From assembly GCA_001804815.1 (NCBI GenBank), contig MHBI01000108.1, forward strand, positions 40,827 through 104,826: a stretch of 64,000 nucleotides of DNA. Direction: 5' to 3'. Source of the DNA: Lentisphaerae bacterium GWF2_50_93. Lineage in GTDB: Bacteria; Verrucomicrobiota; Lentisphaeria; Victivallales; GWF2-50-93. The position numbers and the translations under genes were made by a program. The notes under the pieces are model-generated. The model saw only the letters and a program-made list of their open reading frames with translations. It was not told where the DNA came from and did not search any database. This document shows positions 8,625 through 16,595 of this stretch, piece by piece; the stretch's first letter is position 1; every line of letters begins with the position of its first letter.

Positions 8625-10907
8625 TTATTTCTCCGAGACCGGCAGATAGAATGCCAGTTCGCCGTCCTTGTTCTTGAAACTTACCAGCATCTTCGCCTTC
8701 CTCGTGCCAGTAACCGCCGGAGCCGTCACATTGAAACTTATCTCCTTGCCGGAGACTTCCGCCTTGCCGACAGTCCAGAACGGAGGGGCTACGAATGAGA
8801 TGTCATCCGGCCGCACGCCTTCCGCAGTGAAGGAGATCTTCTGCGAGCTCCCTTTTACCACAGGATCAAAGGTGTCGTTCAGTTTCAGCGACGGATTCTC
8901 CAGCTTCTCAGCCAGCTTCATGTCCGCTGAATCAAAGAAAAGAAGGATCGGATCTTCGGAAATCGTGAGATGCAGGCCCTTTCCCTGGGCGTCAAGTTCA
9001 ACCGAGCTTCCATCGATCCGGATGAGCTTGACCTTTCCAACCCCTTTCATCGGGAAAAACGCATCCATGGAATCCTCCTCCTTCCAGAGGACTACCAGGC
9101 ACTTGCTGTCCTTGTCCCTGAAGAGCACTGCATCACCGCCGCGGTCATATATCTTCTCCTGCACGAATTTCTTTATGCAGATTCCGTTGACCATGTTGTA
9201 ATAGGACACGGCATCGAGCCGCGGGCAGTAGAGGCTGTATTTGCATTTGAAGACGTTCATCGACTCACCGGTGGTGCCGTCGTTCTTGCCTTCGCCGTCG
9301 GGATAGAGTATGTCGAACCATGACATGTTCTGTCCGCCGCACGCGAAGAATATCGCGAACTTCTTTATCATGTCGCGCGTTATCGCCAGCCTTGTCTGGC
9401 CGGCGCTGTTCAAACCTATTTCCGTGGACCATATCGGTTTCTTATGTCCATACTTCTTGAAGAACGCCTCATATTTCTTGAAGGCCTGCCTGATGTTGTT
9501 CGGCGATTCGTAGAGGTGGAAATCATAGACGTCCTGGTACGGCTGGAAACCCTGCTTGAAGAACTCCTCGTCAAGACCGCACGAGGTCCCGATGACGATG
9601 ATGTTCGGATCTATCTTCTTCACTTCCTCGTAGACCGGCTTATACGCGGCAATGTCGTCCTTCACCCTGTCAGGCTGTCCGTTCGGCTCATTTCCAAGGG
9701 AGATCATGAGCGGAACATAGTCCTTGTACTTGTTGACAAGGTTCTTCGCGCCCTCCCTCATTGCGGTCTCATTGTAGTCCTTGTAGTTGCCCCGGCGGCC
9801 TTCGATGGCGCTGCATGGCGTCCCGAGGACGGCGCCCATGTCGAGCTCCTTGCAGAATTCTATGGAAGGGGCGACTGGATTATATGGAGGCTTCGCATCC
9901 CAGCCGCTCCAGATACCGCACCAGCGCACCCCGATCCTGTCGGAAAGGCGGAAATAATCCGGCAGGCGGTTGTCCCAGTTCCTTGATGTGAACGGAATCT
10001 CGGAGGGCTTGTAGTTCTTCGTCACCGCCTTGGGCAATATGACAAAGGATGATCTTTCCTTCAATGGTTCCGAGTTTCCGAAAAGAGCTTCGACATAGAC
10101 CTCATGGAATTTCCCGACCTCGAACTTCTGAGCGCTAAGATCAAGGACTCCCTTGTACCTGGTTCCGCCGGCGCTTTCAAACTTGACCTTGACCGGCTCA
10201 ATGATCTCGGCTCCGCAGTAGTCCCTTATGATAAAAGTCAGCTGCCGGTTGTCGGTCGCCCAGTCCTTCGTGCATTCGGCCGTGATGTCAAAGACGATCT
10301 TGTCTTCAGGCAGGAACATTCCGCCGAGTACCTTCGGCGCCATCTTGATCGCCTTGAATATGCAGTTTACGCGGGGGGAAGGGGAAACGTATGCGGATGA
10401 GAATTCGTCGACATTGAATTTCCCATAGGTCTTGCTGACGATGATCTTGAATCTTGCCGATGCCGTTCCGTTCGGCAGATCAATTTTCTTCTTGAATTCC
10501 TTCCAGCCGTTCTTGCCCTTGATCAGGGCGAACTCGCTTGATTCGATTACTTTTCCGCCGGCGTCAAGTGATTCCAGATAGACCATTCCGTTGTATGAGT
10601 CGTCAGGGGAATAGACATCGGACTTGTACGCCACGCCGAATTCCCAGATGCCTTCTTTCGCGGGAAAACTTTCCATGAGCAGGGACGTAGGGTTGTCAAT
10701 TTCCTTTTCAGTCCTCTCAAAACAGATGGAGTTCCTGCCTTTGAAAGCCTCCTTGGAATCAATGGTGACTTTGCCTTCGCTCTTCCAGGACTTCGGGATC
10801 TGGCTTGTCTTTTCAAATCCGCCGTCGAAAGGATCGGCGGACCATCCTGAAATCTGAACAAAGGCAAAAGCAAACACTGTCAAAGCAATCAGTTTTATTT
10901 TCCGCAT
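8625..10907 (-). CDS. Secreted clan GH-A glycosidase, shortened at a REP
   Basis: A 760-residue paralogue of the 1450-residue enzyme. It keeps a signal peptide (about 1-24), the third N-terminal module (from GGFEKTSQIPKSW) and the catalytic barrel, with likely acid/base Glu407 in GNEP and nucleophile Glu496 in TEIG, 89 residues apart as in the paralogue. It lacks the two GQEFPGA modules. It stops at GELAFYLPVSEK, exactly where paralogues continue into the Ig-like and CBM9-like regions. The stop TAA is followed at once by a REP. The second ATG (10907) is preferred because AAGGG lies 7 bases before it; the ATG at 10913 would touch that site. Confidence 0.88.
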   Translation of the reverse strand: MRKIKLIALTVFAFAFVQISGWSADPFDGGFEKTSQIPKSWKSEGKVTIDSKEAFKGRNSICFERTEKEIDNPTSLLMESFPAKEGIWEFGVAYKSDVYSPDDSYNGMVYLESLDAGGKVIESSEFALIKGKNGWKEFKKKIDLPNGTASARFKIIVSKTYGKFNVDEFSSAYVSPSPRVNCIFKAIKMAPKVLGGMFLPEDKIVFDITAECTKDWATDNRQLTFIIRDYCGAEIIEPVKVKFESAGGTRYKGVLDLSAQKFEVGKFHEVYVEALFGNSEPLKERSSFVILPKAVTKNYKPSEIPFTSRNWDNRLPDYFRLSDRIGVRWCGIWSGWDAKPPYNPVAPSIEFCKELDMGAVLGTPCSAIEGRRGNYKDYNETAMREGAKNLVNKYKDYVPLMISLGNEPNGQPDRVKDDIAAYKPVYEEVKKIDPNIIVIGTSCGLDEEFFKQGFQPYQDVYDFHLYESPNNIRQAFKKYEAFFKKYGHKKPIWSTEIGLNSAGQTRLAITRDMIKKFAIFFACGGQNMSWFDILYPDGEGKNDGTTGESMNVFKCKYSLYCPRLDAVSYYNMVNGICIKKFVQEKIYDRGGDAVLFRDKDSKCLVVLWKEEDSMDAFFPMKGVGKVKLIRIDGSSVELDAQGKGLHLTISEDPILLFFDSADMKLAEKLENPSLKLNDTFDPVVKGSSQKISFTAEGVRPDDISFVAPPFWTVGKAEVSGKEISFNVTAPAVTGTRKAKMLVSFKNKDGELAFYLPVSEK

Positions 10908-10949
10908 TGTCATCCCTTCATGTTTTTGAGGATTCCCTGTTGATTCTTC

Positions 10950-11187
10950 AAATTATGTCGCCACCCTGCGGGGGCTATCGTCTTTCTACACCTTATAATA
11001 CCCCACGCTTTCGCATGGGGCTAAATTATTTCGCCCTAAAGGGCTTTAAATAGATAATTCTTTTATGGTGCTTATTAATTTTCAACAGCCCTCACATAGG
11101 GCGACATGTTTTAGCCCTAGCCTAAAGGCTAGGGAATCAATTATATAACAAAACGAACCGAGCCCCCGCAGGGCGGCGACACTATTA
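10950..11187. repeat. Mosaic of GC-rich palindromes
   Basis: The gap holds several short inverted repeats. CGCCACCCTGCGGGGGCT near 10950 has an inverted counterpart AGCCCCCGCAGGGCGGCG near 11161-11178. Between them are CCCCACGCTTTCGCATGGGG, GCCCTAAAGGGC and CCCTAGCCTAAAGGCTAGGG. They look like another REP-type family bracketing the gap in inverted order. No gene is seen. Confidence 0.7.
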
Positions 11188-11772
11188 CTACTTTGTGATT
11201 AACTTAAACTCGTTCAACCAGAGCGTCGGGGTCTTGTTCTCCTCGGTCTTGCCGACGAGGATGCAGATGAGCTTGGCGGGGCCATGCCATTTGCCGTCGT
11301 TTGCCCCTCCCCAGTTCTCATATTTCTTCACGATTTCGGCCGCCGGTGAATTTCCCTTTTCAGCGAGATAGGATCCGAGGTCGAAGTTCACCTTCTGCCA
11401 GTCGGGGGTGTTCTTGATCTTGAAGCTGATCTGATGGCACTGGTCGCCGCTGTCGATGATCCGCATGGTCAGATGAGATGCGTTGGGATACTTGAGGAGG
11501 AAGGATATCGTATTGACTTCGACGTTGTCGAGTTTTATCTTCGTCTCGACATAGTTTCCGCCATTGGTGAAATTGCCCTCGAGCTTCAGCGCGTTCTTTT
11601 CCGCTGCGTCGATGCTGAGCTTGCCCGTGGCTCCCGGGAACTCCTGTCCGTTGTCAAACGTCCAGCCGTAGTTCTCGGCGGACTTGTCGCTTGTCAGGTT
11701 CTTTTCTCCTGCAAACGCGACTCCAACCATGAACGCCACCATCGCCACGATGATCAAATTGATCTTCTTCAT
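11188..11772 (-). CDS. Secreted stand-alone copy of the glycosidase N-terminal module
   Basis: A 194-residue protein with a signal peptide (MKKINLIIVAMVAFMVGVAFAG). The rest is closely similar to the first module of the 1450-residue glycosidase: GWTFDNGQEFPGATGKLS, GNSPAAEIVKKYENWGG and NDGKWHGPAK recur almost unchanged. There is no catalytic domain. The module is probably carbohydrate-binding, so this would be a secreted sugar-binding protein, but the fold is inferred. The start at 11772 is set by GGGAGG 6 bases upstream; a longer frame to 11808 would place residues in front of the signal peptide. It lies between two repeat clusters in the minus-strand glycosidase series. Confidence 0.8.
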   Translation of the reverse strand: MKKINLIIVAMVAFMVGVAFAGEKNLTSDKSAENYGWTFDNGQEFPGATGKLSIDAAEKNALKLEGNFTNGGNYVETKIKLDNVEVNTISFLLKYPNASHLTMRIIDSGDQCHQISFKIKNTPDWQKVNFDLGSYLAEKGNSPAAEIVKKYENWGGANDGKWHGPAKLICILVGKTEENKTPTLWLNEFKLITK

Positions 11773-11797
11773 CCTCTTCCTCCCTAGTTTTAAATGT

Positions 11798-11999
11798 ACC
11801 ACAGGCATCTTGCCTGTGGATTTAAGTAGGTACGGGCTTCAGCCTGTACCATATCTTCTCTCCGTTTCCCAAAGTAGGTACGGGCTTCAGCCTGTACCAT
11901 TCTTCTCTCCGTTTCCCAAAGTAGGTACGGGCTTTAGCCTGTACCATTCTTCTCCACGTCTCCAAATTCATGGTACAGGCTGAAGCCCGTACCTACTTA
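11798..11999. repeat. Tandem REP array, GTAGGTACGGGC family
   Basis: One ACAGGCATCTTGCCTGT palindrome (11800-11816) is followed by three direct copies of a GTAGGTACGGGCTTCAGCC unit starting at 11826, 11874 and 11921 (spacing 48 and 47). An inverted fourth copy ends at about 11997. The linker TTCTCTCCGTTTCCCAAA is kept between copies. The array ends against the stop of the mini-pilin. Confidence 0.9.
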
Positions 12000-12296
12000 T
12001 CAATAATTGACCGACTTCATATTCCGGGCAAAGAAATATTTGGGCTTCGTCGCGGTATTGTTGTACAGCTCAGTTGATGAGAGGACGTTGGCGTGTCCGT
12101 CGAAATACACGTAGCACTGCTTCTGGTTGCTGAAGCAGACGACCTGCTTCGCGGTTTCCTTCGCGGAATGGAGCGCGGGAAGAAGCAGCGCGATGAGAAT
12201 TGCGATGATCGCAACCACCACGAGTAATTCGATCAATGTGAAATAATTTTTTCTTTCTGTCTTCGGAAAGAAAAAACAAGAGATGCTTTTCTTCAT
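12000..12296 (-). CDS. Mini-pilin: leader and helix joined to the C-terminal DGH box
   Basis: Only 98 residues against about 250-280 for relatives. The N-terminus (MKKSISCFFFPKTERKNY, then FTLIELLVVVAIIAIL, then CFSNQKQC) is joined directly to YVYFDGHAN and the family tail YNNTATKPKYFFARNMKSVNY. About 150 residues of the middle domain are missing, yet the frame is kept. The plus-strand pilin at 13708 shows both halves in full length. The ATG overlaps the stop of the upstream regulator (ATGA, 12293-12296), with GAGG 8 bases upstream. The first His of the H-X9-DG box is lost. It may be a deletion relic still translated, or a minimal pilin. Confidence 0.75.
   Translation of the reverse strand: MKKSISCFFFPKTERKNYFTLIELLVVVAIIAILIALLLPALHSAKETAKQVVCFSNQKQCYVYFDGHANVLSSTELYNNTATKPKYFFARNMKSVNY
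12247..12276 (-). other. Leader hairpin inside mini-pilin gene
   Basis: Stem of 11 bp (TTTTTTCTTTC with GAAAGAAAAAA) and 8-base loop within the codons for FFFPKTERKN. One of six such hairpins at the same codon position in different pilin genes, with different stem sequences. Confidence 0.75.
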
Positions 12297-13390
12297 GACG
12301 CCATCCTCGCTTCTTTTTTCCCGGAGGCGGTTGCCGCGCATGTCGATTCCCTCGCGATCAGTTCGGGAACCGTATTCACATGCCTGACAGGAGACGAATC
12401 ACCTTCGAGCCGTTTATTAATTATTTCGAACGCTATCTCCGCCCACCTGTCAAGCTTCCTGTCGACTGTCGTAAGCGCCGGCGAGAAAAAGGCCGATTCG
12501 GGAATATTGTCGCAGCCTATGATGGCCAGATCGGAGGGTATTTGTATCTTATTGTCCAGAAGGATCCTGATGACTCCAAGAGCCGGACTGTCGCTCAGCA
12601 CAAAGAGGCCGGTGAAATCCAGCCTGCCGCCCCTGATTATCTCCTCCATCTTCATATAGGCCTTGACGCTGGCGCTTTCCCCGAGGTCGGTATTGCAGTC
12701 AAAAACCTTCACATCCCCAATCCCCGACAGCTTCGCCTGTTTTATGAATCCCGAGACCCTTGCCTGTATGACGGGAACCAGGGGCTCGGGATTGAGGACG
12801 GCTATTTTCCGGTGCCCCGAGCTGATGAAATGGTTTGCCGCCAGCGCTCCGCAGTATTCATCGTCAGTACCGACGGAATCAATGTTTATCACTTCGGTAT
12901 TGGCTTCAAGGAAGACCACGGGAAAGGACAGGGTCTTCACAAACATGATGTCTTCCTTGTCTACCGGCATTTTCTTAGGCAGTATCACGGCCGCATCAAA
13001 CTCCATGGGCCTGACACAGTCCTTCAGGCAGGTTTCCTGGTGGACGTATATCACCTTGTACCGGAATCCCCGGAGTTCCGCAGTGCTTTTCAGATTCTTC
13101 GTGAGCATATGGAAATGGGAGGACGGATAGTCGGGGACGATGATCGCTACGTTTTTCTTCCTGTCTGGGACGGACGAAGCATCCTCTCCGCCGGTGGTGT
13201 ACATTCCGTCCCCGACAAATGACACGACGAGGTTTTCATCTTTAAGGGCCTTGAGTACCCGGTCGACAATCCCCTGGCTCAGCGAATACCTCCTCATTAT
13301 TTCCCGTACGGTGAGGAGCTTGGTCCTGGAAGGAAGGGAGGCAATGTCCTCCTTCAGGGCCCTGTATAGATATTCTTCCTTCTTAGTCAT
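12293..13390 (-). CDS. GntR/LacI-type transcription regulator (type 1)
   Basis: A DNA-binding regulator of about 365 residues. The N-terminal winged helix begins MTKKEEYLYRALKEDI and includes LTVREIMRRYSLSQGIVDRVLKALKDENLV. A LacI/GalR-like periplasmic-binding-protein fold for a sugar ligand follows (VAIIVPDYPSS; HRKIAVLNPEPL; DLAIIGCDNIPESAFFSPALTTVD). I start it at 13390, matching its paralogue at 18530-19615, which has a good ribosome site at this Met; here the site (GGCGG) is weak and in-frame Mets at 13420 and 13447 remain possible. Its TGA overlaps the mini-pilin ATG. An operator-like motif lies at 13440-13453. Confidence 0.9.
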   Translation of the reverse strand: MTKKEEYLYRALKEDIASLPSRTKLLTVREIMRRYSLSQGIVDRVLKALKDENLVVSFVGDGMYTTGGEDASSVPDRKKNVAIIVPDYPSSHFHMLTKNLKSTAELRGFRYKVIYVHQETCLKDCVRPMEFDAAVILPKKMPVDKEDIMFVKTLSFPVVFLEANTEVINIDSVGTDDEYCGALAANHFISSGHRKIAVLNPEPLVPVIQARVSGFIKQAKLSGIGDVKVFDCNTDLGESASVKAYMKMEEIIRGGRLDFTGLFVLSDSPALGVIRILLDNKIQIPSDLAIIGCDNIPESAFFSPALTTVDRKLDRWAEIAFEIINKRLEGDSSPVRHVNTVPELIARESTCAATASGKKEARMAS

Positions 13391-13439
13391 AAGCCGCCTG
13401 CAGTTTTCATGATACACCATAATATTGCCATTTTTTATT

Positions 13440-13453
13440 ATATTCATTGTATT
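13440..13453. promoter_or_regulatory. Operator-like motif, copy a
   Basis: Reads AATACAATGAATAT on the minus strand, 50 bases upstream of the type 1 regulator start. It matches the motif AATACAWTRAATAY found at five promoters here. Confidence 0.55.
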
Positions 13454-13609
13454 TTATTTGTCAAACTGAAAAACGTTAAATTCACCGGTTATTCCATAAC
13501 AAGCTCATCATAAAGAGATAATGTCCGCGATTCACCACTTGCATCTTTCAAGTAAATCCAGCTTTTGATTTGACTTTCCAGGAAGTATAATTATAATACA
13601 GCCATGATT

Positions 13610-13623
13610 GTATTTAATGTATT
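13610..13623. promoter_or_regulatory. Operator-like motif, copy b
   Basis: GTATTTAATGTATT, in the divergent gap between the type 1 regulator and the pilin at 13708. A TATAAT at 13679-13684 could be the -10 box of the pilin promoter. Confidence 0.55.
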
Positions 13624-13707
13624 ATTTTCTTTTTTCCATTTATGGTTCCGGACAGTATTAATTTTTCATTTTTTATGATATAATCCCAGAGGATACGGGA
13701 AGGAAAA

Positions 13708-14463
13708 ATGTCAAATACGGGAAAAAATATCTTTACGCTCATAGAGCTCCTGGTGGTGATTGCGATCATCGCAATCCTCGCGGCGCTGCTTCTGCCAGCC
13801 CTGCAGGGGGCGAGGGAGAAGGCGAAGGAAATCATCTGCATGAACAACCAGAAGCAATGCAACATCGGGATATTCAGCTATGCCGAGGACTACAACAACC
13901 AGCTGACGTCGATCTGGGTCATGGGAGGGCACATCGATCTCTGGACCCAGTTCGTGTCCGGTACGGGCAGGGCGGCAAACGGCCAGAGGTACATAGGCAA
14001 TCCGGGCGTCTTCGGATGTCCGTCCAACAAGCACTACGACAGGATATTCTCCAACTGGAACTTCGACAACCAGGGATATGGAATGTACCTTGACGACCAG
14101 AGTCTTGGCTTCTACAAATACTATCCGTTCGACCCCTCGGATCCGTATGGCGACGGATATGCTCCGATTGCATTTGCAAAGGTTCCAAAGCCCTCCTCCT
14201 ATGTCATGCTCGCGGATTCGGCATCGAACCATGGCTCATTCGGCTGGCCCAATCCCGGCGACGGATACATGGTAGCAAATTTCAAGGCGGGAGGGGGCTC
14301 CAACTGGAACGGGCGGATCCGCACGATCCACAACAAGAGGAATGCGGTGCACGTCTATTTTGACGGGCACGCGGAATCACTTTCATCAAAAGACCTGTAC
14401 AACAACACCGCGACCAAGTGCAGGTATTTCTTCGCGTATGACATGACAGCGTTCAACTATTGA
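13708..14463 (+). CDS. Prepilin-like protein with DGH box
   Basis: A 251-residue surface pilin-like protein. MSNTGKNI leads to FTLIELLVVIAIIAIL, then MNNQKQCNIGIFSYAEDYNNQ, a middle domain rich in Tyr, Trp and Gly, and the C-terminal HNKRNAVHVYFDGHAE box (ten rather than nine residues between His and DG). The tail YNNTATKCRYFFAYDM matches the mini-pilin at 12000. GGAAGG lies 4 bases before the ATG. It is transcribed divergently from the type 1 regulator, with an operator-like motif between them. Unlike the pilins of the next operon it has no leader hairpin. It is followed by a broken pilin start 17 bases later. Confidence 0.92.
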   Translation: MSNTGKNIFTLIELLVVIAIIAILAALLLPALQGAREKAKEIICMNNQKQCNIGIFSYAEDYNNQLTSIWVMGGHIDLWTQFVSGTGRAANGQRYIGNPGVFGCPSNKHYDRIFSNWNFDNQGYGMYLDDQSLGFYKYYPFDPSDPYGDGYAPIAFAKVPKPSSYVMLADSASNHGSFGWPNPGDGYMVANFKAGGGSNWNGRIRTIHNKRNAVHVYFDGHAESLSSKDLYNNTATKCRYFFAYDMTAFNY

Positions 14464-14480
14464 CGGCTGGAGGAATCTCC

Positions 14481-14570
14481 ATGGAAACATTTACTTCATA
14501 TTTTTTCTTTCAGAAGCCTGAAAGAAAAAATTTATCCACATTGATCGAGCTACTCGTACTGAGATCATAA
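14481..14570 (+). pseudogene. Broken prepilin start, 29 codons
   Basis: A short frame reads METFTSYFFFQKPERKN, then LSTLIELLV, then stops after LRS. It has a good ribosome site (GGAGG at 14469-14473) and the full leader of the pilin family, including a perfect leader hairpin. The hydrophobic helix is cut after five residues and no later pilin sequence follows before the regulator at 14710. I read it as the remaining 5' end of a deleted pilin gene. A functional leader peptide is a less likely alternative. Confidence 0.7.
14501..14530 (+). other. Leader hairpin inside broken pilin
   Basis: Perfect 13-bp stem (TTTTTTCTTTCAG with CTGAAAGAAAAAA) and a four-base loop. Same position and style as in the intact pilins. 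Confidence 0.75.
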
Positions 14571-14617
14571 ATTGTATCATTTATATCTTGCTATATATTA
14601 ATATGATAGACGTATTC

Positions 14618-14634
14618 TATAACATCTTGTTATA
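14618..14634. promoter_or_regulatory. Palindrome upstream of regulator
   Basis: TATAACA-TCT-TGTTATA, a perfect 7-bp inverted repeat 76 bases before the type 2 regulator start; possible operator. Confidence 0.4.
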
Positions 14635-14644
14635 AAATACTTGC

Positions 14645-14658
14645 AATACATTAAATAT
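14645..14658. promoter_or_regulatory. Operator-like motif, copy c
   Basis: AATACATTAAATAT, about 50 bases upstream of the type 2 regulator at 14710; the same motif as at 13610 in opposite orientation. Confidence 0.55.
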
Positions 14659-14709
14659 TATCGTATAATTACTGTATTAAATCTAAGAACTCTATGTCCG
14701 GGAGTTTCC

Positions 14710-15813
14710 ATGAGGCGCAGCAAATACATCGCGGTCGCAGAAAGGTTGTCGAAGAGGATCCGCAGCGGCGACTACCATATCCATGGCATCCCCGCCGAAC
14801 GCGATATCGCCGTCGATGTCGGCGTCAGCCATATGACGGCCCGGAAAGCCCTCCGGAAACTCCTGAGCGACGGCCTCATCTACCGCCTGCCGAACGGGCG
14901 CCTCGACATCCGCGCAAACGGGCAATCCGCCAGAACCGTACAGTCCCAGATCGCCCTGCTCGCTCCAGCCTTTGAATCCGGCGAGACAAACGACTGGAAC
15001 ATCGCCCTTTCGCATCTGGCGGGAAAATTTAATTTCTCCACCAGGCTCGTATACTACATGCATCCAGATGATCCCATAATAAAAAATACCGTCGACAGCT
15101 TCGACTGCACATTCATGCTTCCTCCTGACCCTGATGAATCACTTGTCTCGGAACTCAGGAAGACCGGCAATCCATTTTTCATCATCAACAGCGACTGGAC
15201 GCGCCTCGGCATCCCCTCGATCATGCTTTTCCCTCCCGTATTCATACGGAAGATCCTCGATCATCTGGCTTCACTCGGACATAGGAGGATCGACTGCCTC
15301 AACGTACAGCCCGGACTGACCGTCATACCCGACCGCATCGAACAATGGAAGATATGGACAGGAGAACATGGATTCAAGGGTAAGCTGTTCAATAAACCTG
15401 TCAGGAGCTTTACCGATCCTCTTCCAGCCGCTTACAGCATTGTCGACCGGATGATCCGTGATGGAAAATTCAACAGCAGGGCGCTGTTCTGCACCACCTC
15501 CCCGACCGCACTGGGCGCGATGAGCGCGATGATGGACCACGGGATCCTCCCGGGAAAGGACGTTGCTGTCTGCACTTCCGACTCCGGCGGATCATGCGAA
15601 TATTTCAAGCCAAGCCTTACTTCAATGGAGGCCCTGGACGCAATTCCATATCTTGAACTCTGCCTCAAATGGATCCAGGACGGCGGCCGCAGGTGGAAAG
15701 GCTCCCTCCTCATCCAGCCTGAAAACATAAACATCGTAGTCCGCCAGTCGACGGTTCCCGACATCGACAGGAAAACAACTCCCGAGCGCATGCTGTGGAA
15801 GGAGGAGGTATGA
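14710..15813 (+). CDS. GntR/LacI-type transcription regulator (type 2)
   Basis: A 367-residue regulator. The GntR-like winged helix (MRRSKYIAVAERLSKRI; GIPAERDIAVDVGVSHMTARKALRKLL; LIYRLPNGRL) is followed by a LacI-like ligand-binding domain (LDHLASLGHRRIDCLNVQP; SRALFCTTSPTALGAMSAMM; SLTSMEALDAIPY). The start at 14710 has GGGAG 5 bases upstream and matches MRRSK/MKRSK in two paralogues (44365, 49287); the in-frame Met at 14641 would add 23 unrelated residues. Its TGA overlaps the ATG of the first of three pilins, so it heads a regulator-pilin operon. The ligand is unknown, probably a sugar. Confidence 0.92.
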   Translation: MRRSKYIAVAERLSKRIRSGDYHIHGIPAERDIAVDVGVSHMTARKALRKLLSDGLIYRLPNGRLDIRANGQSARTVQSQIALLAPAFESGETNDWNIALSHLAGKFNFSTRLVYYMHPDDPIIKNTVDSFDCTFMLPPDPDESLVSELRKTGNPFFIINSDWTRLGIPSIMLFPPVFIRKILDHLASLGHRRIDCLNVQPGLTVIPDRIEQWKIWTGEHGFKGKLFNKPVRSFTDPLPAAYSIVDRMIRDGKFNSRALFCTTSPTALGAMSAMMDHGILPGKDVAVCTSDSGGSCEYFKPSLTSMEALDAIPYLELCLKWIQDGGRRWKGSLLIQPENINIVVRQSTVPDIDRKTTPERMLWKEEV

Positions 15814-16595
15814 AATATTTTTTCTTTTCGCAAAGGAAAAATACATTCACTTTGATCGAATTACTCGTGGTGATCGCGATCATCGCAATACTCGCGGCCC
15901 TGCTGCTGCCTGCGCTCCAGCAGGCTAAGGAAGCGGCGACGACTTCTGTATGCCTGAGCCAGCAGAAGCAGATCGGCATCGCTTTCGCTTGCTACTCTGT
16001 TGATTTCAATGGATGGACGACTGGCTCTAATATCTGGATAGGCCCAAACTGGGGGGATTTTAAAAGATGGCATGAATTATTCCAGGGGGCGGGTTCCCTT
16101 GATTATATCGCTTCAACCAAGAGGGATGTCCTCTTCTGTCCTAAAAACAACCAGGGGCCTTACGCCGGAGGAGCCTACGGAGTATACGACGGAGACAGCA
16201 GCTGGGCCAATCCCGCGTATCAGGATCGCAAATATCTTGTTTACGACCATGATTACTCCTGGTACTATTCCCCTGCAAAAATTAAACAGCCTGAAAACTA
16301 CTTCTGGCTGGGATGCACATCCGCCGCAGGAATATGGCGGAAGGAATTCTATACCGGCTGCCATGGATTCCGTCCTGCGATGTTCTGGTCGGGGGGCTCC
16401 TGGGACCAGCAGGGCCTCTGGATGGCACACGGCGGTGTGAACGGCCTTTTCGTCGACGGACATGCGCAGACCTGCAAGGACTCGGATCTGCTTAACTCCG
16501 GCAATCACCGCAGAATCACCGATCCGGGTTCTGGGATAGCCGGCGGAATCCGGGTGTGGAAAAATAAAAAAGGCATAGCGGTGACAAATCCATGA
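15810..16595 (+). CDS. Prepilin-like protein coupled to regulator
   Basis: A 261-residue pilin-like protein. The leader MKYFFFSQRKNT precedes FTLIELLVVIAIIAIL; near the C-terminus HGGVNGLFVDGHAQ is an H-X8-DG variant. I start at 15810, where ATGA overlaps the regulator stop and AAGGAGGAGGT lies just upstream inside the regulator gene; an in-frame Met at 15795 would sit within that site. The leader codons form hairpin 15816-15843. It is followed without gap by a second pilin, again by an ATGA overlap. Confidence 0.92.
   Translation: MKYFFFSQRKNTFTLIELLVVIAIIAILAALLLPALQQAKEAATTSVCLSQQKQIGIAFACYSVDFNGWTTGSNIWIGPNWGDFKRWHELFQGAGSLDYIASTKRDVLFCPKNNQGPYAGGAYGVYDGDSSWANPAYQDRKYLVYDHDYSWYYSPAKIKQPENYFWLGCTSAAGIWRKEFYTGCHGFRPAMFWSGGSWDQQGLWMAHGGVNGLFVDGHAQTCKDSDLLNSGNHRRITDPGSGIAGGIRVWKNKKGIAVTNP
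15816..15843 (+). other. Leader hairpin in pilin
   Basis: 12-bp stem TATTTTTTCTTT with AAAGGAAAAATA, including one G-U pair, loop TCGC; starts 6 bases after the A of the ATG. Confidence 0.75.

Noticed and set aside
12380..13222. 280-codon plus-strand frame opposite a regulator gene
   Set aside because: It is the antisense of a well-supported GntR/LacI regulator and has no domain or ribosome site of its own.
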